NCBI RefSeq assembly: GCF_000308455.1
Contig: NZ_BAFP01000123.1
Span: forward strand, 122,832-186,831
DNA: 64,000 nt
Direction of reading: 5' to 3'
DNA from: Nocardia abscessus NBRC 100374
GTDB lineage: Bacteria > Actinomycetota > Actinomycetes > Mycobacteriales > Mycobacteriaceae
The position numbers and the translations under genes are program-made. A model generated the notes under the pieces. The model did no database searches. It was not told the origin of the DNA and worked only from the letters and a program-made list of their open reading frames with translations. Of this stretch, positions 36,268 to 44,665 are shown one piece after another (the first letter of the stretch is position 1; every line of letters begins with the position of its first letter).

Positions 36268-36558
36268 TCAGGGGCGGCGCATGAACGCCATCAGGCAGCA
36301 CTCCTTGGTTCTCTCGCTGTCGACGCTCCGTTCGATCACGCTGACCAGCTCCCAACCCTGGGATTCGAGCAGTTCGATCCCATTGAGCAGGTGGACAACC
36401 GGCTCGAAGATCGCGGGCCTGTTGTCCCCTAGGGTGCGGAGCTCCACTCGCGGAGGCGAGCTCAGGACCAGGTTCCGGCGCGGATAGGATCGCAGGTCCA
36501 CCGCGCCGTTCAGCACGGCGATCACGTCGAAGACAGGCCCGGGTGCAGGAGTACTCAC
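36268..36558 (-). CDS. Hypothetical protein, 96 aa, DUF4177-like ending
   Basis: A small soluble protein that ends GWELVSVIERSVDSERTKEC followed by a CLMAFMRRP tail. The GWELVSV...AFMRR arrangement resembles DUF4177-type small proteins; function unknown. GTG at 36558 (VSTPAPGPVFDVI) is taken as start. A longer frame to 36615 is possible, but its extra residues look unrelated. It is convergent with the preceding gene. Confidence 0.55.
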   Translation of the reverse strand: MSTPAPGPVFDVIAVLNGAVDLRSYPRRNLVLSSPPRVELRTLGDNRPAIFEPVVHLLNGIELLESQGWELVSVIERSVDSERTKECCLMAFMRRP

Positions 36559-36634
36559 GTCCCCATAATCCTGCACCCTTGGCACTCTCGACACTTCGGC
36601 CAAAACACTGAGCATCCAAGACTTTCGCTCAGTG

Positions 36635-36745
36635 CGTGCGGAGGCATTGTCTGGTGCGCTGGCCCGACGACGCTGCGACGTCCTCTACGCCATACTCGAG
36701 ACAAAGCAGCCCTACCGCATGCCGGAGTCCGTCGCCGCTCGATGA
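36635..36745 (+). pseudogene. IS110-like transposase C-terminal relic
   Basis: The frame ending at TGA 36743-36745 reads ALARRRCDVLYAIL, then ETKQPY, like the C-terminal tail of IS110-family transposases. Everything upstream of about 36630 is unrelated, so only some 37 codons of the transposase remain. Confidence 0.5.
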
Positions 36746-36804
36746 AATCCACCCGCCGCTGGTGCGCGGATCAGGGTGGCATCCCCGTCGAACTCTGCTA
36801 TGGA

Positions 36805-37077
36805 TCAGCGTTGCCAGGGCAGGCAGCCCGCGGCGCGCAGGCGGGTAGCCAGGCCGGAGCCGATGGTCGTGCTGGAACCGTTGCCCGCGGTAAGAGCCAG
36901 CAGGAGGTCGAGGCCGAGTCCGGCGCCGAGGGAGCAGCCCAGCAGGTTGATGTCCACCGAGATGATCTCGTCCTTCGGTGCGCCGGGCAGGGCCTCATCG
37001 GCATGCGCCGAACTCGCTCCGGCCACGGTGGCGGCAACGAGCGTCACGGCGATGAGACCGGCTCGGATGGATCGCAC
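36805..37077 (-). CDS. Small secreted protein, 90 aa, function unknown
   Basis: A small exported protein. The N-terminus MRSIRAGLIAVTLVAATVAG followed by ASSAHA and Asp-Glu is a clear Sec signal peptide with cleavage after Ala-His-Ala (about residue 26). The mature part is hydrophobic and Gly/Leu-rich with two Cys residues (in LGCSLGAG and AAGCLPW) that could form a disulfide. The start is a GTG at 37077 with an excellent ribosome site, AAGGAGGA, 3 bases upstream. A decayed and internally deleted copy of this locus lies at 39026-39141, beyond the ATPase gene. Confidence 0.75.
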   Translation of the reverse strand: MRSIRAGLIAVTLVAATVAGASSAHADEALPGAPKDEIISVDINLLGCSLGAGLGLDLLLALTAGNGSSTTIGSGLATRLRAAGCLPWQR

Positions 37078-37299
37078 TTGTCCTCCTTCTGCGCCCTGAT
37101 CGGACGCGGTCCTGGTGCCGGGCAATGGTTTCAGTCGTCGTCGGCGTCCGCGCCCCCGACCGGCGGTCCGCCGCATGGTTTGTTGACCGATCGACAGCGC
37201 GGGAAACCCCGTTTCCGTCCGGAGCCGGTGACGTGACACACACCGATCCGAGCCGTCGCCGAGGCATGCCGGAAGCCGGGGATCCGGCCATGCAGTAAC

Positions 37300-37469
37300 G
37301 GAGGTCGCCGTCCGGGATGTCGATGCCGCCCTGGCGGCAAGGGGAAAGTGGCGCGGCCGGGTCGGGCTCGCCACCGACTCGGGCAGGCCGCCGGGTTCGA
37401 AGCCGAGGAAGTATGGGCACAAGCCAGGAACACGGTCGAGCGGCGGCCACACCCGCAGGCCGGTTGACC
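37300..37469 (+). pseudogene. Mosaic of two copied gene fragments
   Basis: Bases 37300-37343 match the alpha/beta hydrolase gene at 30922-30965 (41 of 44). Immediately after, 37345-37469 match the 3' end of the 35714-36187 gene, with a one-base deletion that breaks the frame (ACTCG-GGCAGGCC against ACTCGTGGCAGGCC). The two sources are about 5 kb apart, so this is a chimera of copied pieces. Confidence 0.75.
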
Positions 37470-37574
37470 CGACGGCGCCCTTGCGCAACCTCCGAACCAC
37501 CAATGGCTGGTCCGCTTTCTGACCTCGAAGTCGGCCGCGATGGTGAGGGCGGGGTCCCGTTTCTCCCATCTGAA

Positions 37575-37688
37575 CTATCGGCAGATCATCGGCGCATATA
37601 TCGGCAGATCGACGGCAATAGTATCGGCAAATCAACGGGCAAGTGGTCGGCAGGTGATCGGACATTTTGTCGGCAGATCGTCGGTTTG
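37575..37688. repeat. Iteron-like tandem repeats upstream of the ATPase gene
   Basis: TCGGCAGATC or a close variant (TCGGCAAATC, TCGGCAGGTG) recurs five times at about 20-30-base spacing, often followed by a second half RWCGGC. The array ends about 16 bases before the ATPase ATG. It may bind a regulator or the product itself. Confidence 0.65.
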
Positions 37689-37703
37689 CGATACGATCGC
37701 CCT

Positions 37704-38948
37704 ATGCGCCAAGCTGTCGACTACCTGCCCCGCCGAGCCGCCGACCTGGTCGAGGAGGCTCTCGCAGATACCCGTGTCGTCATCATCAACGGCGCCCGCC
37801 AAACCGGAAAGAGCACACTCGCTGAGCGATGCTTGGTCGGCCGCCCTGCTGTCAAGAGATATTTGGACGATCCCCGGACCCGCTCGTCGGCCGCCACCGA
37901 CCCGGTGGCCTTCCTCGATGAGCCCGGCACGATGTTGATCGATGAAGTTCAGCGTGTCCCCGAACTCTGGCTGGCGATCAAGAATACGGTAGACCGAGAC
38001 CCCCGTCCCGGCCGGTTCCTGTTGACCGGTTCGGCGAGACTGCTCGGTCTGAGTGCACTGCCCGACTCCTTGCCGGGACGCTCCGAAACGATCGAGCTCT
38101 TTCCGCTGTCCCAGGGCGAGATCGACGGGATGCCGGACGGTTTCGTCGATGCGGCGTTCGCCGAAGGCAGCCGCTTGCGGACCGTGCGATCAGAACTGCG
38201 ACGCAGAGACTACGCAAATCTCGCCGCCCGTGGCGGCTACCCCGAAGCGATCCGTCGAACCGCGCCCCGCCGACGCGGCCAGTTCTTCAAGTCCTATCTC
38301 GATGACATCATGAGTCGCGACGTCCATCAAGTCGCCGACATTCAGCGCAGTGCCGACATGCGCCGTCTCATCGCGATTTTGGCCGGGCAAAGCGGCGGGC
38401 TACTCAACTACCGACGCGTGTCCGCAGATCTGGGCGTCCCGGTCACTACCATTCGCGAGTACATCAGCCTGCTCGAGGTCATCTACCTCATCCGGCTCAT
38501 CCCGGCTTGGTCCTCGAACGCCACAGCCCGGGCTATCGCCACACCCAAGCTTGTCTTCAATGACTGCGGGCTTGCCGCGCATTTGCTCTCCGGCGTCACG
38601 AACGATGCCACGACCGGTGGCCTCCTCGAAACATTCGTTCTCGGCGAACTGACCCGCCAACTCACCTGGAGCCAGACCATGGCCCGGCTCCACCATTACC
38701 GCGACCGCGACGGCTACGAGGTCGACGCCATCCTCGAAGACAATGCGGGCCGCATCATCGCGATCGAAGTCAAAGCCTCCGAAACCGTCCGCACTGACGA
38801 CTTCCGGGCTCTCCGCATCCTGCAGAACCGCCTCGGCGACCGATTCCACGCCGGTTTCGTCCTCTACTGCGGCGATCAGCAACTGCCCTTCGGCGACGGC
38901 CTGTGCGCATTGCCGATCAGCACTCTGTGGACGACACCATCGACATAA
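37704..38948 (+). CDS. DUF4143-type AAA ATPase with C-terminal nuclease-like motif
   Basis: A 414-residue protein of the AAA/DUF4143 family, whose members are widespread and poorly understood. Walker A is GARQTGKS (residues 30-37), Walker B is MLIDE (77-81), and a sensor-like LLTGSARLL follows. The C-terminal DUF4143 part ends with YEVDAIL...IAIEVKAS (EVKAS at 355-359), the D...ExK pattern of the PD-(D/E)xK fold. ATG at 37704 fits family starts (RQAVDYLPRRAADLVEEAL) but has no clear ribosome site and follows the repeat array closely. Flanking duplicated debris suggests this gene came in with, or survived, rearrangement. No partner gene is visible. Confidence 0.85.
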   Translation: MRQAVDYLPRRAADLVEEALADTRVVIINGARQTGKSTLAERCLVGRPAVKRYLDDPRTRSSAATDPVAFLDEPGTMLIDEVQRVPELWLAIKNTVDRDPRPGRFLLTGSARLLGLSALPDSLPGRSETIELFPLSQGEIDGMPDGFVDAAFAEGSRLRTVRSELRRRDYANLAARGGYPEAIRRTAPRRRGQFFKSYLDDIMSRDVHQVADIQRSADMRRLIAILAGQSGGLLNYRRVSADLGVPVTTIREYISLLEVIYLIRLIPAWSSNATARAIATPKLVFNDCGLAAHLLSGVTNDATTGGLLETFVLGELTRQLTWSQTMARLHHYRDRDGYEVDAILEDNAGRIIAIEVKASETVRTDDFRALRILQNRLGDRFHAGFVLYCGDQQLPFGDGLCALPISTLWTTPST

Positions 38949-39025
38949 CGGAAGGGTTCGAACTGCGCTCGGACGCGCCGGCGCCGCACGTTCTCGCGGC
39001 GACGGCCCGATTTCTGCCATGCCTC

Positions 39026-39141
39026 AGGGCAAGCAGCCGGCGGCGCGCAGACGGGCGCATTGCTCGGCCAGTTCTTCTGCCGGGCAATGGATCTGATGTG
39101 TCACGGGCGTCGACCGCCCCGCTGTCAATTGTTGACCGATC
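39026..39141 (-). pseudogene. Decayed, internally deleted copy of the secreted-protein locus
   Basis: Three blocks match 36805-37200 in the same order and orientation: 39026-39055 with 36816-36845 (27 of 30), TGCCGGGCAATGG at 39078 with 37116, and TTGTTGACCGATC at 39129 with 37180. About 250 bases, including the signal-peptide region, are missing. The minus strand still reads RLRAAGCLP-stop, the tail of the intact protein. Confidence 0.6.
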
Positions 39142-39189
39142 ACGAAGAACGGAAACCTCGATCTCGACCGGGCTCGTCTACGGCGGCGT

Positions 39190-40389
39190 TCAGGTGCGGA
39201 TGTGTTCCGGCCGAACGCCGAGTCCGATGAATCGGCCCACCGCGTGGCGCAACACGGGCAGCCGCCGGAAAACCCGGAAGATCGGCGGGACGTGGGTGGC
39301 TGTGTCGTCGTGCAGATTCTTGGGGTAGAGGTCGCGCAGAATGGCCAGCTGAAACAGTTGAGTCAGTTTGACGGGCAGTTGGCGGCGGGCCTGCACGCGG
39401 GGCGGATCGGCGTCGGTCAGGGTGTGGGCGAGCAGTTTCGGGCCGAGGATGTTCGCGGTTGCGACGGCGTCCTGGATGGCCAGATTTATGCCGACGCCAC
39501 CCGCCGGTGACATGGCGTGCGCGGCATCACCTATGCAGAGCAGGCCCGGTCGGCACCACTTGCCGAGCCGATCGACACGGACCGTCAGCTGATGGATGTC
39601 GTCCCAATCGGCGAGTTCGTGGACGCGGTCCCGCAATGCGGGGGCGAGCGCGCTGATTCTGTCGCGTAGCTCGCCGATGCCGAGCGCGCGCAATTCTTCG
39701 TAGGCGTTCGTGGGAATGGTGTATGCCACCTGCCAGTAGTCCCCGCGGTCGATGGCGACCATCGCCCCTTTACCGCCTTGGAAGAACTCGACCCGGTCCG
39801 TCGCTCGCCGCGACAGCCGAAACCACAGGACGTCCATCGGCGGCGAGCTCGCCGCTGCCTGCAAACCGGCCGCTTCTCGCATACGCGAGTGGCGGCCGTC
39901 AGCGGCCACGACGAGATCGGCGCGGATTTCGAAGCTTCCGGTGTCGGTGGTCGCCCGCACACCGAGGACTCGTTCGTTCTCGATGAGCAGATCGGTCGCT
40001 TCCGTGCGTTGCAGGAGCCGGAAGCCTGGGAAGGTCGCGGCCTTGGTCGCGAGAAAGTTCAGGAACTCCCATTGCGGCATGAACGCGATGTACGGGCTGC
40101 GGACCGGCAGTTTCCGGAAATCCGCGAAAGTCACGGGCGTGCCGCCGACAGCGACGGTGACGCGATCCATGGTGCTGTGCGGGAGACGGTGGAATTCGTC
40201 CAGCCAGCCGAGTTCGTGAATGAGTTCCTGAGTGGACGGATGGATGGTGTCGCCACGAAAATCGCGCAGGAAGTCGGCGTGTTTTTCCAGCACGACCACT
40301 TCGACACCCTGCCGGGCCAGCAGCGTGCCCAGCATCATCCCGGCGGGGCCGCCGCCTACCACGCAGCATTGCACGTTCATTTCATGCAC
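39190..40389 (-). CDS. FAD-dependent monooxygenase (PHBH/UbiH type)
   Basis: A flavoprotein hydroxylase of about 400 residues. The FAD-binding GGGPAG loop is at the N-terminus (CCVVGGGPAGMMLGTLLARQ), the DG motif is in LVVAADGRHSRMRE, and the second FAD motif is GLLCIGDAAHAMSPAGGVG. A GVEVVVLEKH segment gives the ribose-binding acidic residue. The substrate is probably aromatic or polyketide-like but cannot be read. GTG at 40389 is preferred over ATG at 40380 because GGAG lies 9 bases before the GTG; it overlaps the stop of the upstream tetR gene by 8 bases, so the two are translationally coupled and the TetR protein probably controls this enzyme. Confidence 0.88.
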   Translation of the reverse strand: MHEMNVQCCVVGGGPAGMMLGTLLARQGVEVVVLEKHADFLRDFRGDTIHPSTQELIHELGWLDEFHRLPHSTMDRVTVAVGGTPVTFADFRKLPVRSPYIAFMPQWEFLNFLATKAATFPGFRLLQRTEATDLLIENERVLGVRATTDTGSFEIRADLVVAADGRHSRMREAAGLQAAASSPPMDVLWFRLSRRATDRVEFFQGGKGAMVAIDRGDYWQVAYTIPTNAYEELRALGIGELRDRISALAPALRDRVHELADWDDIHQLTVRVDRLGKWCRPGLLCIGDAAHAMSPAGGVGINLAIQDAVATANILGPKLLAHTLTDADPPRVQARRQLPVKLTQLFQLAILRDLYPKNLHDDTATHVPPIFRVFRRLPVLRHAVGRFIGLGVRPEHIRT

Positions 40390-40981
40390 CGGCGATCTCT
40401 CCTTCTTCGGATGGCGCGCTTCGAACAAGTCCGTGGAGCACGAGACCCACCAGCTCGGCGACATCGACCGGGATGCCGGTGCTGCGGCCGACGGCGAGCG
40501 TCGCGAACAGAGCGGTCGCGGTCGTGTGCGCGTCATGGTCACGCAACTCCCCCGCTGCCACACGGGAGCGCAGATACTCGGCCATCACGGCCTGCCCTTC
40601 CCCGACGAACTCCGCCAGCACCGCCCGCACGTTCTCGTGTGAATGCCCGGCGGCGAAGAACAGCCTGATCAGCTTGGCATTGGCGGCCAGGACGCCGTCG
40701 AATTCGCGCATGACCCGGGGCAAGACCTCGGTCGCCGGGCTGCCCGCCGCCTGCTCCAGCGATTCGCGCAACTGCCGCGAGAACCCGCGCTCCCGCAGCA
40801 ACGCTGTCACCAGCGCCTCTTTACCGGCGAAATAGTGATACAGCAGGCCGGGCGCGACCCCGGCCGCAGCCGCGATGTCCTTGACCGAAGCCCCGTCGAT
40901 CCCCTTGTCGGCGAACACTTCCAACGCCGCGTCGAGCAAGCGCTCGCGCCGCCACTCCGCCTGTTCTCGTCGACTTCCCAC
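40382..40981 (-). CDS. TetR-family regulator of the monooxygenase operon
   Basis: A 199-residue repressor-type protein. The N-terminal helix-turn-helix reads LLDAALEVFADKGIDGASVK then DIAAAAGVAPGLLYHYFAGK, the canonical TetR pattern, followed by a ligand-binding all-helical part. GTG at 40981 is chosen because GGAG lies 5 bases upstream; longer TTG/GTG starts at 41011 and 40987 would run through the operator. First gene of a two-gene operon with the FAD monooxygenase, so its ligand is probably that enzyme's substrate or product. Confidence 0.88.
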   Translation of the reverse strand: MGSRREQAEWRRERLLDAALEVFADKGIDGASVKDIAAAAGVAPGLLYHYFAGKEALVTALLRERGFSRQLRESLEQAAGSPATEVLPRVMREFDGVLAANAKLIRLFFAAGHSHENVRAVLAEFVGEGQAVMAEYLRSRVAAGELRDHDAHTTATALFATLAVGRSTGIPVDVAELVGLVLHGLVRSAPSEEGEIAGA

Positions 40982-40995
40982 AGACACTCCATTGA

Positions 40996-41011
40996 TTGAA
41001 CGATCATTCAA
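40996..41011. promoter_or_regulatory. Probable TetR operator
   Basis: TTGAACGATCATTCAA is a near-perfect 16-bp palindrome (one mismatched pair), of the common TGAAYGATCRTTCA type bound by TetR-family proteins, placed 15 bases upstream of the tetR start. It fits autoregulation. Confidence 0.7.
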
Positions 41012-41080
41012 CGAAGTGAACGTACCACCCCGACCGCGAGAAACGGAAGCTTGCCCGACTCACGCGGGGCATGGATCACG

Positions 41081-41437
41081 TCAGACGTCCGTTCGACCGC
41101 CCATGCGGGGGCCGAGGGGCCATGGCGCGGCGGGCTGCCCCGTGCCCTGCGGTGGAATGTGCCTGGAATCGAGGGTGATCAGCCCGCACACCGACATGAT
41201 CGCGTCCGCGCGGTCTTCCAAATGGTCCCGAGACGGGGTGATCACCGCGATCGCGCCGAGGCGGCCGATCACGGTGAGCAGCGCCTCGAGCGACGCGGGC
41301 GCGGTCGGGCCCGCGACCAGCGTTCGTGCCAGATCAAAACCCGACGACCTCGCCAGCACGCGGATCTCCAGTTCGTGCCTCCGCGCGCGGCGCCCGGAAA
41401 TGTCGCGGCGCAGGTATCCGACCACTTTCGGCTTCAT
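41081..41437 (-). CDS. Small protein resembling the serine-recombinase N-terminal fold
   Basis: A 118-residue protein starting MKPKVVGYLRRDISGRRARR and continuing HELEIRVLARSSGFDL, LEALLTVIGRLGAIAVITPS and VCGLITLD. The layout (GYxRR-DIS, then alternating helices and strands) resembles the catalytic domain of serine recombinases, as in a family of short stand-alone actinobacterial proteins. The usual RVSxxxQ active-site stretch is altered and no DNA-binding tail is present, so recombination activity is doubtful. ATG at 41437 has GAGAGGTG 4 bases upstream. It diverges from the XRE/TPR regulator over 260 bases. Confidence 0.7.
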   Translation of the reverse strand: MKPKVVGYLRRDISGRRARRHELEIRVLARSSGFDLARTLVAGPTAPASLEALLTVIGRLGAIAVITPSRDHLEDRADAIMSVCGLITLDSRHIPPQGTGQPAAPWPLGPRMGGRTDV

Positions 41438-41696
41438 GATCACCTCTCGTTCGATGGGTGCGCCCGCCGCCGGGGGCTTTCGCCACCGCTCGCGGCTCAC
41501 CGCGTCCGGAGTGCCGTGCCGACACGACATCACCCCGACGGCGCGCGCATCTCGAGCCTCGAGGAACGCACGGAACATCGCGACGCTGTCAAGCGCACGA
41601 CACCGGGTGTGCGATATCTGCGGTTGCCCCTCGCTGCCTGCGGATTTGTGCTTAAAGTTCGCGCAGGACAGCAAATTTCGGGATAGGGGGCCGAAA

Positions 41697-43013
41697 GTGA
41701 TCGACAACGCGATGGACGGCGTGTGGACGACGCCGCAATTCCGCAAGTTGCTCGCCGAAGGGCGGCCCGGTCAAGCCCTCGCCCTCGTTCGAAAAGAAAT
41801 GGGCTTGTCCCAAGCCGACTTCGGTGCGCTCCTGCACTGGGATCGCACCCACGCGGGCCGGGTGGAACGCGGAGAAGTGGGGACCATCTTCGACATCCGC
41901 GAACTGGTCCGAGCCGCCGACGCATTGGGGATCCCCCGCTCCGCGCTGCTGCCCCTCTTGCTCGCGACACCCGATACGGGGACCATCGACTACGGGGGTG
42001 GCGAAGGAGTCGATGACGTGGACCGCAGACAATTCGGCCTGGCAGCGACAATAACGGCAGTGGCGGGAGTCTCCATACCGCCGTCCAAGGCGGCTGAACC
42101 GATTCGAGTCGGCGCCGGGCATGTCACCTACATTCGTGTGCTCACGCAACGGCTGTGGGAGCACGACAACCAGCGCGGAGGCGGCGGCGTCTTCGACTAC
42201 GCAGCACGGCAATACGCTTCGGTACGGCGGCTGCTGGACTCCAAGTCGTACGGCCACCGCCTGGGAGCCGAATTGGTGAGTGCGACCGGATGGCTGTCGA
42301 ATACCGTTGCCTGGCTGGCCCGTGACAGCAATCGACCGGGCACTGCCTGGCGGCACCTCACGGAATCCGTTCTGCTTGCCGAACAGTGCGGCGACAATGC
42401 CTTATTGGCCGCCGCCCTCGGAGACCTCGCGAATCTCGCCGCGTCCTCTCCCGCTTCTTTTGCCGAGCCCGTGCGCCTCGCGCGGCGTTCGACAGAACTC
42501 GTCAGGGGCATACCGTCGGCTCGCATGAACGCGCTGAAGGCCGCCGAGGAGGCAATCGCGTACGCGGCCGTCGGTGACCAGCAGGAGTTCGATCGCGCGA
42601 TGGCGCGGGTATGGCGCGAGGCCGATCGCGGTCTCGACAGCCCGGACGACCCGGCATGGTTGGAGCACGTCAACGAGGCCGAGTTGCACGCCCACGAGGC
42701 GCGAGGACTCCGGATGCTCGGGCACCACGGCCGGGCCGCCGAGCTGTACCGCGAGAGCGTCACCCACGGGAGTTGTTTTCCACGCGACGAAACCTCCTAC
42801 CGCGCCTATTTCGCCGCCGCTCTCGCCGGGCTCGGCGACACCGCCGCGGCGATCACCGAAGCGCACACCGCCCTGACTCTCCTGGAAGGCCCCGTCAACT
42901 CTCCGCGACTCCTGGCCGAATTACGCCCGGTCCGCGGAGCCGCCACCCGCACACGGGGAGACGACGCAGAACACTTCCGCCACCGATTCGATACGCTCGC
43001 CCGAACGGCCTGA
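41697..43013 (+). CDS. XRE-family regulator with TPR-like C-terminal part
   Basis: A 438-residue protein. The helix-turn-helix lies at about residues 25-75 (ALALVRKEMGLSQADFGALL, then HWDRTHAGRVERGE). A helical, Ala-rich remainder with repeated W/L/A-patterned helix pairs (LGDLANLAASSP, LKAAEEAIAYAAVG, LRMLGHHGRAAELYRES) is typical of the actinobacterial HTH-TPR regulators that sense peptides or small ligands. GTG at 41697 has AGGGGG 7 bases upstream; an ATG at 41712 is an alternative. Target unknown; the divergent small recombinase-like gene is the nearest candidate. Confidence 0.8.
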   Translation: MIDNAMDGVWTTPQFRKLLAEGRPGQALALVRKEMGLSQADFGALLHWDRTHAGRVERGEVGTIFDIRELVRAADALGIPRSALLPLLLATPDTGTIDYGGGEGVDDVDRRQFGLAATITAVAGVSIPPSKAAEPIRVGAGHVTYIRVLTQRLWEHDNQRGGGGVFDYAARQYASVRRLLDSKSYGHRLGAELVSATGWLSNTVAWLARDSNRPGTAWRHLTESVLLAEQCGDNALLAAALGDLANLAASSPASFAEPVRLARRSTELVRGIPSARMNALKAAEEAIAYAAVGDQQEFDRAMARVWREADRGLDSPDDPAWLEHVNEAELHAHEARGLRMLGHHGRAAELYRESVTHGSCFPRDETSYRAYFAAALAGLGDTAAAITEAHTALTLLEGPVNSPRLLAELRPVRGAATRTRGDDAEHFRHRFDTLARTA

Positions 43014-43053
43014 CCCGGACAACAACAGACGCGATCTGCCCTGCGGCATGCGG

Positions 43054-43353
43054 TCAGGAGAAGATAGCGTGCACCTGGTCGACTGCTTCAGGCCCGTAGC
43101 CGACCGTGCCCACAGGCACCACACCGTCGATCGCCTCGATGACGCGCCCGGCCCAAACGGGCCCGAACCCTCCGCACAGCTCGATCAGTTGCACTCCCTC
43201 GTCCACCAGGCGGCGCGCGACCTCGATGCCTTCCTCTGGCTTCTCCACCCCCACGAGGACAGTTCGGCACTTTCCGGTGTCGACGACGCTGACATCGCCG
43301 CCAGCCGCGCTGCCGGCCGCTGTGTAGATGAATCCCCAGTGCATGAGCGCCAT
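43054..43353 (-). CDS. DUF6506-like small protein
   Basis: A 99-residue protein starting MALMHWGFIYTAAGSAAGGD, then CRTVLVGVEKPEEGIEVARR and VQLIELCGGFGPVWAGRVIE. The alternating strands and helices with a conserved ELCGGFGP loop match small proteins annotated as DUF6506; no biochemical role is known to me. ATG at 43353 has GGGAGG 9 bases upstream. It converges on the XRE gene with a 40-base gap. Confidence 0.7.
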   Translation of the reverse strand: MALMHWGFIYTAAGSAAGGDVSVVDTGKCRTVLVGVEKPEEGIEVARRLVDEGVQLIELCGGFGPVWAGRVIEAIDGVVPVGTVGYGPEAVDQVHAIFS

Positions 43354-43477
43354 AGGTGTGTACCTCCCTGAGACCGTTGAAGCCACCAGCCAAACAGATC
43401 TCGGGCGAAAGCGTCCAGGAGCGCAGGTGAACCTGTGTGCTCCGCAGCTCGGACCGCCGATGTTCGCTCGGCGAAAG

Positions 43478-44404
43478 TCAGCCCAGGCGTCCGAGAAGGA
43501 TGTCGCGCTGGTCGGCGACCATGGCGCGGATCGCGGCGACGACGGCGGCCACTTCCGGGCGGCGGAGCGTCTCGGCGCGGGCGACCAGCCAATAGCCGAG
43601 GGTGACGGTCACCGAATCGGCCAGGACGCGAACGAGATCCGCGTGGCGGTCGGCCATGAAGCAGGGCAGCAGGCCGAGGCCCGCTGCCGCGCGCGTGGCC
43701 TCCACATGCACGAAAACATTGGTGGACGTGACGGATTCGCGCATCGCGGGGGCGAAGCTGGAGGCGAGGTCGAGGTCGTCCACTTGGAGCATGGAATCGA
43801 TGAAGTACACCAGCGGGTGCTCGGCCAAGTGGTCGATCGTCGCGGGCGTGCCGTGGTCGCGCAAGTAATCGCGCGAGGCGTAGAGGCCCAGGCAATAGTC
43901 GGCCAAGTGGGTGGCGGTGGCGCGGTGTACCTGCGGCTCCCCGACGACGATCTCGAGGTCGAGTCCCGAACGCTGTTGCGACGCACGCCGGGTGGTCGCC
44001 ACGATCTCCACCGTGATCTTCGGGTGCAGCCGCTGCACTTCGGCGGCCGCGGGTGCGGCGATATAGGCGCTGAAGCCGTCCGTCGCCGAGATCCGGACCA
44101 CCCCTTCCAGCGATCGGTTCCCGCTCCCGTCGGCGGCCAGCGACTTCACGGCCGACTCCACCGCCTCGGCCGCGGCGAGCGCCTCCCTGCCGAGATCGGT
44201 CAGCTCCCAGCCACCGGCCACCCGGGTGAGCACCCGGCCGCCGAGGGTCTGTTCCAGCGCGGCGATGCGGCGGGAGATCGTGGTGTGGTTGATGCCGAGT
44301 TCCTCGGCCGCGGTGACGAAGCGGCCGGACCGACCGACCGCGAGCAGAACGAGGAGGTCATCGGCGCTGGGACGCCGGGCAGACCCCGCGGAAGCCGGGC
44401 TCAT
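43478..44404 (-). CDS. LysR-family transcriptional regulator
   Basis: A 308-residue LysR protein. The winged helix-turn-helix is at about residues 18-65 (GRFVTAAEELGINHTTISRR, then IAALEQTLGGRVLTR), followed by the effector-binding domain (GVVRISATDGFSAYI onward). ATG at 44404 is chosen over a TTG at 44446 because the palindrome at 44406-44421 would otherwise lie inside the gene. That palindrome recurs upstream of the MHS transporter at 46597, so this protein probably controls the transporter/3-hydroxybutyrate dehydrogenase operon as well as itself. It reads away from the NCS1 permease gene. Confidence 0.9.
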   Translation of the reverse strand: MSPASAGSARRPSADDLLVLLAVGRSGRFVTAAEELGINHTTISRRIAALEQTLGGRVLTRVAGGWELTDLGREALAAAEAVESAVKSLAADGSGNRSLEGVVRISATDGFSAYIAAPAAAEVQRLHPKITVEIVATTRRASQQRSGLDLEIVVGEPQVHRATATHLADYCLGLYASRDYLRDHGTPATIDHLAEHPLVYFIDSMLQVDDLDLASSFAPAMRESVTSTNVFVHVEATRAAAGLGLLPCFMADRHADLVRVLADSVTVTLGYWLVARAETLRRPEVAAVVAAIRAMVADQRDILLGRLG

Positions 44405-44405
44405 C

Positions 44406-44429
44406 TCTGCATCTTCGCAGAACGGAACC
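44406..44429. promoter_or_regulatory. LysR-type box, site 1
   Basis: TCTGCATCTTCGCAGA followed by AACGGAACC, directly upstream of the lysR start. It matches site 2 at 46597-46620 in 21 of 24 bases. Arms TCTGCA/YGCAGA with a 4-base centre fit a LysR T-N11-A box. Confidence 0.7.
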
Positions 44430-44665
44430 GCCCGCCGCTCCGGCAACTGTTCGAAACCGGCCCGTGACCTCGCCTCTTCTACACCGCGTCACCGGCACAG
44501 GCGGCACAAGGAACAACAACGGTGGTCCGACCCGTCTGGGCCGGACCGACGCCTGATCGTGGGCCGGACACCCGCACAGCAACCCATCTGCCATGAAGCG
44601 TGGCGGCGACACCATCGAGCGACTACCCGGTCGAGGCGCAGGTTGTCAGCACCACTAGTTCTGCA

